64,000 nucleotides of DNA from an uncultured Caryophanales bacterium (lineage in GTDB: Bacteria; Bacillota_I; Bacilli_A; Acholeplasmatales; Anaeroplasmataceae): the NCBI GenBank assembly GCA_946405105.1, contig CAMJFY010000002.1, positions 62,001 through 126,000 on the forward strand, read 5' to 3'. Below the pieces are notes generated by a model. The model was given only the letters and a program-made list of their open reading frames with translations. It was not told the DNA's origin and made no database searches. Below, one piece after another: positions 43,689-52,285 of this stretch. Every line of letters begins with the position of its first letter. Position 1 is the stretch's first letter. The position numbers and the translations under genes were made by a program.

Positions 43689-44402
43689 ATGGTTACTTTC
43701 TGTCTTATTGGTGGAAAAATTAATAAAGAAGAATTATCCAATAGGATAGAAAATCATTTATTAGAATTATCTAATAAGAGTAAGCCTAAGGTTCTATATT
43801 TTCCATTTGCGGCAAAGAATTATAAAAAATCTAATGATAGATTTATGAAGCTAATGAATAATTTAAATGCTGATATTTATTATATGGATTTAGATTCATT
43901 AAATCATTTTGATAAATTATTAAATGAAGCTGATATTTTAAATATTGGTGGAGGAGTATCAGATGATTTAATAAGCCTTTTTAAGGAAAAGGAATTAGAT
44001 AAAATATTATATAAATATTTAAATACAAATAAGATATATGCTGGTTCATCAGCTGGGGCTATGCTTTATTGTAAGGCGTGTATGGGAGATAAGGATATGT
44101 ATACTGATAATTTCCATAATTATAATTACAAAATGGTTATGGGCCTTGGTATATTAAATTTAAGCATTTGTCCTCATTATCAAAATGAAGATTTAATTAT
44201 TTATAATGATGAAATAAAGAAATATGATTATGACGCATTTGGAATCGAAGAGGATTCTGCAGTTATAATCAAGGATAATCATTTTTATATAATAAAGGAA
44301 GAAAAGAAGATGAGTGTTTATTATTTTAATAAAAATGATTATATTATGAATGATTTAAAGGAGGGTATTATATATGAAAAAGATGGCGGTTTTAGGTCCT
44401 AA
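43689..44402 (+). CDS. peptidase S51 (dipeptidase E-like) family protein
   Basis: ILNIGGGVSDDLISLF, YAGSSAGAMLYC, LNLSICPHY. Confidence 0.8.
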   Translation: MVTFCLIGGKINKEELSNRIENHLLELSNKSKPKVLYFPFAAKNYKKSNDRFMKLMNNLNADIYYMDLDSLNHFDKLLNEADILNIGGGVSDDLISLFKEKELDKILYKYLNTNKIYAGSSAGAMLYCKACMGDKDMYTDNFHNYNYKMVMGLGILNLSICPHYQNEDLIIYNDEIKKYDYDAFGIEEDSAVIIKDNHFYIIKEEKKMSVYYFNKNDYIMNDLKEGIIYEKDGGFRS

Positions 44403-45195
44403 GGGGACATATTCAGATATTGCTGCAAAGGAATATATTAAAAAGAATAATTTAGATGCAGAAATAGAATATTATCCATCTATTTTAAAAACATCATTAG
44501 CTCTAAAGGAAACTGATTTAGCAATATTACCTTTTGAAAATACCCTTGATGGATTTGTATTAGAAAGCATGGATACAATTATATCTAATGATTTTAAAAT
44601 AATAGATCAAATTAAGCTTGATATTGATTTCGCATTTGTTACAAATGAGGAAAAGGCTGAGGAATGTAAGGATGTATATTGCCAATTTAAGGCATATGGT
44701 CAATGTATAGAATTTATTTCTAAATATGATTTCAATATTATTCAAACTCAATCTAATTCAGCAACAGTAAAAAAGATTAATGAAGCTGGTAAAGGCTTTG
44801 GTGCAATTGTCCCAATGCATTCATTAAAGGATAATGATTATAAAACTAAATTATTACATGTAGCTGATAGAAGACATAATCAAACTAGATTTTTTATTTG
44901 TAGTAAAGAAACTGAGCATGTTAAATATAATGATGAGATAGACGCATCTATCGTTATTGTTATTAAAGAGGATAGACCTGGTATTTTATTTGAAATATTA
45001 AAGGAATTAAGTGATTTAAATATTAATATGAATTCTATTATGTCTAGACCAATGAAGACTGAAATGGGCCAATATAAATTCTATATTGAGGTATCATTAT
45101 TAAAGGATTCAATTAAAAAATTAGATAAATTAAAAGATGAATTAAATCGAAAAGGATTCTTGATTGAAATATTAGGAATATATAATAAATTATAA
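44374..45195 (+). CDS. pheA: prephenate dehydratase with ACT domain
   Basis: VLGPKGTYSDIAAKEYI, LPFENTLDGFVLE, ACT IVIVIKEDRPGILFEILK. Confidence 0.88.
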   Translation: MKKMAVLGPKGTYSDIAAKEYIKKNNLDAEIEYYPSILKTSLALKETDLAILPFENTLDGFVLESMDTIISNDFKIIDQIKLDIDFAFVTNEEKAEECKDVYCQFKAYGQCIEFISKYDFNIIQTQSNSATVKKINEAGKGFGAIVPMHSLKDNDYKTKLLHVADRRHNQTRFFICSKETEHVKYNDEIDASIVIVIKEDRPGILFEILKELSDLNINMNSIMSRPMKTEMGQYKFYIEVSLLKDSIKKLDKLKDELNRKGFLIEILGIYNKL

Positions 45196-45206
45196 TTGGT
45201 GAATTT

Positions 45207-46505
45207 ATGAATATAATTGATATTATTTTAAAAAAGAGAAATGGAGAAAAACTAAATAAGCAAGAAATCAATTACGTTATTAGTGAATATACTAATGATA
45301 AAATTCCTGATTATCAAATTAGTGCTCTTTTAATGGCTATTTATTTTAGAGGTATGGATGATGAGGAGGCAAGCTTCTTAACTAGCGCTATGCTAAATAG
45401 TGGTGATACCTTAGATTTATCTAAGATATCAGGTGTTAAGGTAGATAAGCATTCAACTGGCGGTGTTGGAGATAAGACATCATTAGTCGTTGCCCCAATT
45501 GTTGCCTCACTTGGAATTAAGGTTGCTAAAATGAGTGGAAGAGGCTTAGGCCACACTGGTGGTACAATTGATAAGCTAGAATCAATTCCTGGCTATGATG
45601 TATCTATATCAGAAGAAGATTTTATTAGACAAATCAATGATATAGGTATCGCATTAGTAGGTCAAACAAAAAAGCTGGCTCCTGCAGATAAGAAGCTATA
45701 TGCCCTAAGAGATGTTACAGGAACTGTAGATTCTATTCCTTTAATTGCTTCATCAATCATGTCTAAGAAGCTAGCTACAGGTGCTGATGTTATTGTATTA
45801 GATGTGAAGGTTGGAGAAGGCGCATTTATGAAAAATGTAGATGACGCTAGAAAGCTAGCAACATTAATGGTTAATATTGGTAAGCTTCAAAATAAAAAGG
45901 TTGTTGCAGTATTAACTGATATGTCAAGCCCACTAGGAATGGCAGTAGGTAATTCATTAGAGGTAATAGAAGCAATTGATACATTAAATGGTAATGGACC
46001 AAAAGATTTTACTGAACTATGCGTTGTAGCATCTGCAGAATTAATATTAGAGGCAGGCTATGCTAAAAATATTGAAGAAGCTAAAGAATTAGCTAATAGA
46101 CAAATAGCTAATAAGGAGGGCTTAAATAAGCTTGTAGAGCTTGTTAAAGCACAGCATGGTGATTATTTATATATCCTAAATCCATCTAGATTTGAAAAAT
46201 CTAAATATGTTTATAATGTATTATCTGTTAAGGAAGGATATATTAATAATATTAATTCTTTAGATATAGGAAATGCTTCAATGAAGCTTGGGGCAGGTAG
46301 ATTATCATTAGATGATAAAATTAATCCAAGAGTAGGTATTGTTCTTACTAAAAAGCCTGGAGATTATATCAACAAAGGAGATATAATCGCTAAGATTTTT
46401 TCAGATGATGTATTAGATAAAAATATTTATAATTTGATATTAAATGCATATAGAGTAGAAGATGTCTATAATAAGGTGCCTCTAATAATCGATATTATAA
46501 AATAA
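45207..46505 (+). CDS. thymidine / pyrimidine-nucleoside phosphorylase
   Basis: VDKHSTGGVGDKTSLVVAPIVASLGIKVAKMSGRGLGHTGGTIDKLESIPG. Confidence 0.94.
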   Translation: MNIIDIILKKRNGEKLNKQEINYVISEYTNDKIPDYQISALLMAIYFRGMDDEEASFLTSAMLNSGDTLDLSKISGVKVDKHSTGGVGDKTSLVVAPIVASLGIKVAKMSGRGLGHTGGTIDKLESIPGYDVSISEEDFIRQINDIGIALVGQTKKLAPADKKLYALRDVTGTVDSIPLIASSIMSKKLATGADVIVLDVKVGEGAFMKNVDDARKLATLMVNIGKLQNKKVVAVLTDMSSPLGMAVGNSLEVIEAIDTLNGNGPKDFTELCVVASAELILEAGYAKNIEEAKELANRQIANKEGLNKLVELVKAQHGDYLYILNPSRFEKSKYVYNVLSVKEGYINNINSLDIGNASMKLGAGRLSLDDKINPRVGIVLTKKPGDYINKGDIIAKIFSDDVLDKNIYNLILNAYRVEDVYNKVPLIIDIIK

Positions 46506-46521
46506 TAAATAATAAAATCAC

Positions 46522-46550
46522 TTGCAATAAATAAATTATTTATGTATAAT
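46522..46550 (+). promoter_or_regulatory. promoter of secG
   Basis: TTGCAA-N17-TATAAT. Confidence 0.75.
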
Positions 46551-46581
46551 AAACAAGTAGTTTGAAAAAGGAGGTATCAAA

Positions 46582-46812
46582 ATGTTTGTAATTGATATAT
46601 TTGTTGCCATCGTTGCAATCTTATTAATTGTTATAGTTATGCTTCAAGCATCAAAAGATGATATTAATGATGCCTTCAACGGAAGCAAATCTGAGCTATT
46701 TAAAAACCAAAAGGCTCGTGGTATTGAAGTGTTCATGCAAAGAACAACTGCAGTACTTGCGATTGTATTCGTAGTTTTAGTAGTAGCATCAGTTGCTATT
46801 CATATGAATTAA
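46582..46812 (+). CDS. secG: protein translocase subunit SecG
   Basis: Two TM helices with intervening QASKDDINDAFNGSKSELFKNQKARGIE. Confidence 0.85.
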   Translation: MFVIDIFVAIVAILLIVIVMLQASKDDINDAFNGSKSELFKNQKARGIEVFMQRTTAVLAIVFVVLVVASVAIHMN

Positions 46813-46814
46813 TT

Positions 46815-46841
46815 GAGATTGTGAAACAATCTCTTTTTTTT
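46815..46841 (+). terminator. Rho-independent terminator
   Basis: GAGATTGT-gaa-ACAATCTC-TTTTTTTT. Confidence 0.8.
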
Positions 46842-46874
46842 ATGCTATAATTTAGGTAATGGAGGTGGATTTAT

Positions 46875-49181
46875 ATGGCAGATAAGAAAAAAATAAAAGA
46901 AGCTATAGGCAAAGAGAGACTACCATTTGAATTCATCGCCAAGCTAATTGGTATTGATAAGCCTGATTATCCTGATTTAGAGGATACATTAAATGAAATG
47001 GTAGAATCTGGAGAGCTTAGATATAGTGAAAACACAGGATTATATCATCTAACTAAAGGAAGAAGGCTATCTAAGGATGCTGTTTATGATTTAATTAAGG
47101 AATTAAATTATGCAAAAGAAAATACCATAGCTCGTGCATTTAATGTTAAATTTAAGGAGCTTAAGGCTATCACAAATGAATTAATTGCTGAAGGAAAAAT
47201 AGTATTCGCTCCAGCTTTTCAGGTATATGGTATACCTAAGGTAGCTAAGCTTGAATTAAAGGATAGAGGATATGCATTTGCCTTAGTTGAGGGTGAGGAT
47301 GATTATTATTTAGCCCCTGATTTTATTGGCAATGCTTATAATGGTGATACTGTAAATATTTTACCGATTGGTAAAATAAATGATGATGACAAACTTAATA
47401 GTGCGATTGTTTGTGGTGTAATTGAGCGTGCTAATAAAACTGTAGTTGGTATATTAACTAAAAAAGGAAAGAAATATATTAAGTACTATATTAAGAGCAC
47501 TAGATTAGATTTTAAATATTCAGTAGATGTATATAATAATGAGATAGGATCATTAGAGGAAGGACAAATAGTTATAGCTGATTTAATTTATGATGATTTT
47601 AGATTATTAGCTACAAATTTGAAACTTGTAGGAAATCCAAATGACCCAGGAATTGAAATTACTGAAATTGCATTAGAATATGGATTTGAATTAAATTTTT
47701 CACCAGAAACAGAAGAACAAATTAAAAAAATCCCTGATTATGTAACTGAAAAAGAATACAAAAACAGAGAAGATTATAGAGATTTATTAATCATTACAAT
47801 TGATGGTGATGATTCAAAGGATTTTGATGATGCAGTAAATGTAAGAAAGCTAGATAATGGTAATTACCTACTTGGTGTATTTATTGCGGATGTTAGCCAC
47901 TATGTAAAGGAAGGTACACCACTTGATAAGGATGCCCTAAAAAGAGGCACATCAGTTTATTTAGCGGATAGAGTAATCCCAATGATACCACATAAGCTAT
48001 CAGATGGAATTTGTTCATTAAATGAAAATGTTGATAGATTAGTCTTAGCCTGTATAATGGAAATAGATAATAAAGGTAGATTAGTAAATTATGATATCAA
48101 AGAAGGCGTAATTAAATCAAACCATAGAATGACATACCGCAAGGTAAATGCCATTTTAGAGGGCGATAAAGATTTATGCAATGAATATAGTGATATCGTA
48201 GATATGCTAAATCTAATGAAAGAATTATCTACAATCATTAGAAATATAAGACATAAAAAGGGCGCAATTGATTTTGAAACATCAGAATATAAATTCACCC
48301 TAAACCCAAACGGCTCTCCTAAATCAATATCTAAATGTGAAAGATTAGGTGCAGAAAAGCTAATAGAGGATTTTATGCTAAAGGCTAATGAAACAATAGC
48401 TTATCATATGAACATTATGAATTTGCCAATTATTTATAGAGTTCATGAGAAGCCTGATCAGGAAAAGCTACATACAATATTTGATTCATTAAAGCTATTA
48501 GGTGTTAATTATAAAACAATTAAGGATGATATAAAAACACATGATATTCAAAATGTATTAGCTAGCCTTGATGATAATCCTAATAAGGAAATCATTAATA
48601 ATATGATATTAAGAGGAATGATGAAGGCAAAATATAGTGATACATGCCTAGGCCATTACGGCTTACAAATGAATTATTATTGTCATTTCACATCACCTAT
48701 TAGAAGATATCCTGATTTAATGACTCATCGTATGATTAAAAAGCTATTATTACATCCTACTGATAAATTTGATGCTGATTTATCTAAATATATTAGCATA
48801 ATGAAGGACATTGCAGATGCTAATTCATTATCTGAAAAGAAATCAGTAGAATGTGAAAGAGAAGTAAATGATATGCTTTATGCATGGTATATGCAAAAGA
48901 GAATTGGTAATGAATATGATGCGATAATAACATCTATCACTCCATTTGGAATGTTTTGTGAAATAGGTAATGGAATAGAAGGTTTAATATCTTCTAGAAA
49001 TATGAGTGGATATTATGAATATAATGAAAAGACTATTTCAGCATCTAATGGTAAAAATACATTTACACTTGGTGATAGAATAAAAATTAGAGTTGTTAAC
49101 GCTAATAGAAAAGAAAGAACTATTGATTTTGTTTTAAGCTCAGATTATGAGGAAGGAAAATATTATGAAAATTATATGTAA
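46875..49181 (+). CDS. rnr: ribonuclease R
   Basis: TIDGDDSKDFDDAVNVRK, FIADVSHYVKEGTPLDKDALKRGTSVYL, C-terminal S1 domain. Confidence 0.95.
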   Translation: MADKKKIKEAIGKERLPFEFIAKLIGIDKPDYPDLEDTLNEMVESGELRYSENTGLYHLTKGRRLSKDAVYDLIKELNYAKENTIARAFNVKFKELKAITNELIAEGKIVFAPAFQVYGIPKVAKLELKDRGYAFALVEGEDDYYLAPDFIGNAYNGDTVNILPIGKINDDDKLNSAIVCGVIERANKTVVGILTKKGKKYIKYYIKSTRLDFKYSVDVYNNEIGSLEEGQIVIADLIYDDFRLLATNLKLVGNPNDPGIEITEIALEYGFELNFSPETEEQIKKIPDYVTEKEYKNREDYRDLLIITIDGDDSKDFDDAVNVRKLDNGNYLLGVFIADVSHYVKEGTPLDKDALKRGTSVYLADRVIPMIPHKLSDGICSLNENVDRLVLACIMEIDNKGRLVNYDIKEGVIKSNHRMTYRKVNAILEGDKDLCNEYSDIVDMLNLMKELSTIIRNIRHKKGAIDFETSEYKFTLNPNGSPKSISKCERLGAEKLIEDFMLKANETIAYHMNIMNLPIIYRVHEKPDQEKLHTIFDSLKLLGVNYKTIKDDIKTHDIQNVLASLDDNPNKEIINNMILRGMMKAKYSDTCLGHYGLQMNYYCHFTSPIRRYPDLMTHRMIKKLLLHPTDKFDADLSKYISIMKDIADANSLSEKKSVECEREVNDMLYAWYMQKRIGNEYDAIITSITPFGMFCEIGNGIEGLISSRNMSGYYEYNEKTISASNGKNTFTLGDRIKIRVVNANRKERTIDFVLSSDYEEGKYYENYM

Positions 49182-49617
49182 TAATAAAAAGGTAACATTT
49201 GAATATTTCATTCTTGATACATTTGAAGCTGGCATTAAGCTAAGTGGTACAGAAATAAAATCAATTAGAGCTGGAAAATGTAATATTAATGATGCTTATG
49301 TAATAATAAGAAATGGAAAAGTATATTTATTAAATATGCATATTGCTAAATATGAAAATGGAAATATATTTAATCATGATGAATTAAGAACAAGAGAACT
49401 ATTATTGCATAAGCATCAAATATATAAGCTTCAGCAAAAGGTTAAGCTTGATGGCTTAACTTTAGTAGCAACTAAAGCATATTTTAAGGATGCTTTAGTA
49501 AAAATAGAAATAGCTCTAGCTAAAGGTAAAAATAAAGCTGATAAGAGAGAATCTATTAAGGAAAGAGATACTAATAGAGAAATAAGTAAGAATTATAAAA
49601 ATAGCTTAAAATACTAG
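49165..49617 (+). CDS. smpB: SsrA-binding protein SmpB
   Basis: IICNNKKVTFEYFILDTFEAGIKLSGTEIKSIRAGKCNINDAYV; ATG 49165. Confidence 0.95.
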   Translation: MKIICNNKKVTFEYFILDTFEAGIKLSGTEIKSIRAGKCNINDAYVIIRNGKVYLLNMHIAKYENGNIFNHDELRTRELLLHKHQIYKLQQKVKLDGLTLVATKAYFKDALVKIEIALAKGKNKADKRESIKERDTNREISKNYKNSLKY

Positions 49618-49661
49618 CCACATATAGTATTTTATGCTATATTATATCTACAAATAAATAT

Positions 49662-50057
49662 GGGCTTGTTTTAGGATTCGCTGGGAGTCATAAAGATTTG
49701 TAAGCATGTGGGAGTAGTCTTCCTTAACAACGTCGGGGTTTTAAATAAACGCTGAAGAAAATAATGATTATGCATTTTTAGCTGGTAGAAATACTCAAGC
49801 TAACTATGCTTTCGCTTGCTAATATAATTTAAGCGACAGAACCCTACTGATTTCCTATGTCGGTAGGCTTTCTGACAATTGAATAGGATATATTTATTGT
49901 GCGCTACTCTAACATAGTAAATGAATTTAATAGAGTGTAGTTAGTTTTTGGTTTGATTATTCGCTTAGGGCTAATGAAGATTTAGGATAATCTAAACATG
50001 TAGAAAGCAAGTTGGAGTGGTTTTCATACGGGAGTTCGAGTCTCCCCAAGTCCACCA
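49662..50057 (+). ncRNA. ssrA: transfer-messenger RNA (tmRNA)
   Basis: Acceptor stem GGGCTTG/CAAGTCC-ACCA, T-arm ggagttcgagtctcc; tag ORF GCTGAAGAA...TTCGCTTGCTAA (AEENNDYAFLAGRNTQANYAFAC); directly after smpB. Confidence 0.95.
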
Positions 50058-50073
50058 TAATGAATAGTATATT

Positions 50074-50100
50074 TTGATACGATTATGTATCAAGATATTT
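50074..50100 (+). terminator. possible tmRNA terminator
   Basis: TTGATAC-gattat-GTATCAA followed by an imperfect T-rich tract. Confidence 0.4.
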
Positions 50101-50138
50101 TATATAAAACTTTAACTAAGCTATAAATTAATAATTAA

Positions 50139-50169
50139 GGCACTTATTAATGAAAATAAGTGTCTTTTT
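50139..50169 (+). terminator. terminator between tmRNA and the minus-strand gene
   Basis: GGCACTTATT-aatgaa-AATAAGTGTC-TTTTT. Confidence 0.6.
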
Positions 50170-50173
50170 ATTT

Positions 50174-51046
50174 TTATAAATTCTTTAATAAATCTTCTTT
50201 ACTTATTGATATAATTTTTGTCATGACAAATCTTTTCTTACCTACATCCTTAATAGAAGAACCAATAGAATATATATCATCATCTATTATTAAAAATCTA
50301 TCATGCATTATATTATTTCTAATTATAGTTAATTTATGATTAATTTGGAATTTATTAATATCTTGTTTAGAAATACTAGCTGAAGGTAATGTGTAAATAG
50401 TAATAGGTGTATTTGTTTCATTTAACATATCTAATACAGCTATATCTATATATCCATCGATAATTAATATTTCTTTCTTAGCAGATAGAAGAAGCTTTTT
50501 AATATAAGAATATGCCTCAAATATATTGTTTTCATAAAATAGCATATTTGATAATATATTGTCAGTTGATTCAAGTGATGATAATCTATTATTCATATTA
50601 GATGCATTTTCAATTAAATAATTTACTTTATTATTTAATGTAATTATATTTTCTTGGCATTCAATACACCTTTTATTATTTATAGAATAGCCATTTAGTA
50701 AATATTGCTTTAAAACTGAATTGGCCCATTTCCTAAATAATATACCACGATTTGATTTAACTCGATATCCCAATGATATTATTACATCTAAATTATAATA
50801 AGCGACATTGTATGTTTTGCCATCTAAAGCAGTTGTCGCAAAAAATGCGACAGCTGAATTATCACATTCTTCATTTAAAATGTTATTAATATGCTTTCTT
50901 ATTGTTTTTTCATCTCGTTCAAACAATTTTGCAAGATCATGAACATTTATCCATACAGTCTCTTCATTAGGTGATACATTTACATCTAAACTGAATTCTC
51001 CATCTTCAAATTTTATCAATTCGTATTTCTTTTCTTGAATATTCAT
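50174..51046 (-). CDS. RhuM-like DNA-binding N-terminal region fused to PLD-like domain
   Basis: VWINVHDLAKLFERDEKTIRKHINNI...FRKWANSVLKQYLLNGYSIN; C-term MHDRFLIIDDDIYSIGSSIKDVGKK (HxRx4D); RBS aggagg. Confidence 0.75.
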   Translation of the reverse strand: MNIQEKKYELIKFEDGEFSLDVNVSPNEETVWINVHDLAKLFERDEKTIRKHINNILNEECDNSAVAFFATTALDGKTYNVAYYNLDVIISLGYRVKSNRGILFRKWANSVLKQYLLNGYSINNKRCIECQENIITLNNKVNYLIENASNMNNRLSSLESTDNILSNMLFYENNIFEAYSYIKKLLLSAKKEILIIDGYIDIAVLDMLNETNTPITIYTLPSASISKQDINKFQINHKLTIIRNNIMHDRFLIIDDDIYSIGSSIKDVGKKRFVMTKIISISKEDLLKNL

Positions 51047-51077
51047 ATTGTTTTCCTCCTATTTTTCTCAAAAAGAA

Positions 51078-51107
51078 AAGCCTTACTGTATCTCTACAAT
51101 AAGGCTT
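51078..51107 (-). terminator. intrinsic terminator in the 5' leader of the RhuM-like gene
   Basis: Minus strand AAGCCTTATTGTA-GAGA-TACAGTAAGGCTT-TTCTTTTT. Confidence 0.65.
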
Positions 51108-51153
51108 AAAATTTTTTATTAAGTTGTAATTTCATTTTAATAAAATGTCTCAT
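51106..51153 (-). CDS. candidate 15-aa leader peptide MRHFIKMKLQLNKKF
   Basis: ATG preceded by AGGAAG at 9-10 nt spacing; TAA abuts the 5' arm of the terminator. Confidence 0.4.
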   Translation of the reverse strand: MRHFIKMKLQLNKKF

Positions 51154-51179
51154 ATATACAACTTCCTTTTTATAGTTTT

Positions 51180-51188
51180 ATTATAGCA
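51180..51188 (-). promoter_or_regulatory. extended -10 promoter of the RhuM-like leader
   Basis: Minus strand TGC-TATAAT. Confidence 0.5.
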
Positions 51189-51311
51189 CAAAATAACTTA
51201 AAATGGTATAATTCAAGTAATGTATTACATGTTTGTGATAATGTGAATAATTTAGGGTTTAAAATTGAAAGAAGGAGGATATATAATCAATTTTGATTAT
51301 ATTAGCATAAT

Positions 51312-52094
51312 ATGAAAAGAATAATAGCTATATTTTCAGTAGTTTTAGTATTTTTATTAACGGGATGTAAAACAAATCAATTGTCACGCATAGGTATTAT
51401 ATCTGCGATGGATAATGAAATAGAATTATTATTACAAGATGCTAAAATAGATCATGTTGATAAAATTGGAACAGTAGATTATCATGTAGGAACATTACAT
51501 GGTAAGCCAGTAGTTATTTCTAGATCTGGAATTGGTAAAGTATATGCATCTTCAGGTGCGACTACAATGTTAAATAAATATAATATATCAAAATTAATAT
51601 TTACTGGTATTGCTGGTGGAGTTTCAGATGAAACAGAAGTCTTAGATGTTGTTGTTGCGACAAAACTAGTAGAGCACGATTATGGTATTCTTACTAATGA
51701 TAAATTTGAATGGGTTTCAGGAGATCCAGGCTTTAGTGATGAACCTGGTACTTATTATGAAAGTGATAAAGATTTAGTTAATTTAGCTTATAATTCATCT
51801 ATAGAAGTTATTGGCGAAAATCATTCCTTTAAAGGAGTTATAGCAACGGGTGATCAATTCATTGCATCTGAAACATATGTTCAAGAATTAAAAGATAACT
51901 ACAATGCATACGCATGTGAAATGGAAGGAGTTTCTATTGCAAAGGTATGCATGAATTATAATGTTCCTTATGTTGTGATTAGAGCATTGTCAGATAAGGC
52001 TGATGGTAATGCTCATGATAGTTATGAAAATTTTGGGGATATCGCAGCTTCTAATTCAAGTAAGATAGTTTTAAAAATGCTTGAATCATTATAA
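51312..52094 (+). CDS. predicted lipoprotein MTA/SAH nucleosidase
   Basis: Lipobox LLTGC; IGIISAMDNEIELL, RSGIGKVYAS, ACEMEGVSIAKVC, VIRALSDKAD. Confidence 0.88.
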   Translation: MKRIIAIFSVVLVFLLTGCKTNQLSRIGIISAMDNEIELLLQDAKIDHVDKIGTVDYHVGTLHGKPVVISRSGIGKVYASSGATTMLNKYNISKLIFTGIAGGVSDETEVLDVVVATKLVEHDYGILTNDKFEWVSGDPGFSDEPGTYYESDKDLVNLAYNSSIEVIGENHSFKGVIATGDQFIASETYVQELKDNYNAYACEMEGVSIAKVCMNYNVPYVVIRALSDKADGNAHDSYENFGDIAASNSSKIVLKMLESL

Positions 52095-52113
52095 TTAAAT
52101 TTGATATTTTTTG

Positions 52114-52160
52114 AAAGAGTCGTTAAGAAACTAATTTGGTATTCTAACGACTCTTTTTTA
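52114..52160 (+). terminator. Rho-independent terminator
   Basis: AAAGAGTCGTTA...TAACGACTCTTT-TTTA. Confidence 0.8.
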
Positions 52161-52172
52161 TAAAAAAATAAA

Positions 52173-52232
52173 AATTAATAAATCTTCTTTACTTATTGAT
52201 GTAATTTTAATGTTTTTCTTTTTTTCTTGAAT
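52173..52232 (-). pseudogene. short degenerate remnant related to the RhuM-like gene ends
   Basis: Minus frame IQEKKKNIKITSISKEDLLI; 26-nt exact match to 50185-50210. Confidence 0.45.
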
Positions 52233-52285
52233 TAGGTGAGGTTATTTGTTATTATAAGATATATGTTTTGATAAGGAAAAATATT

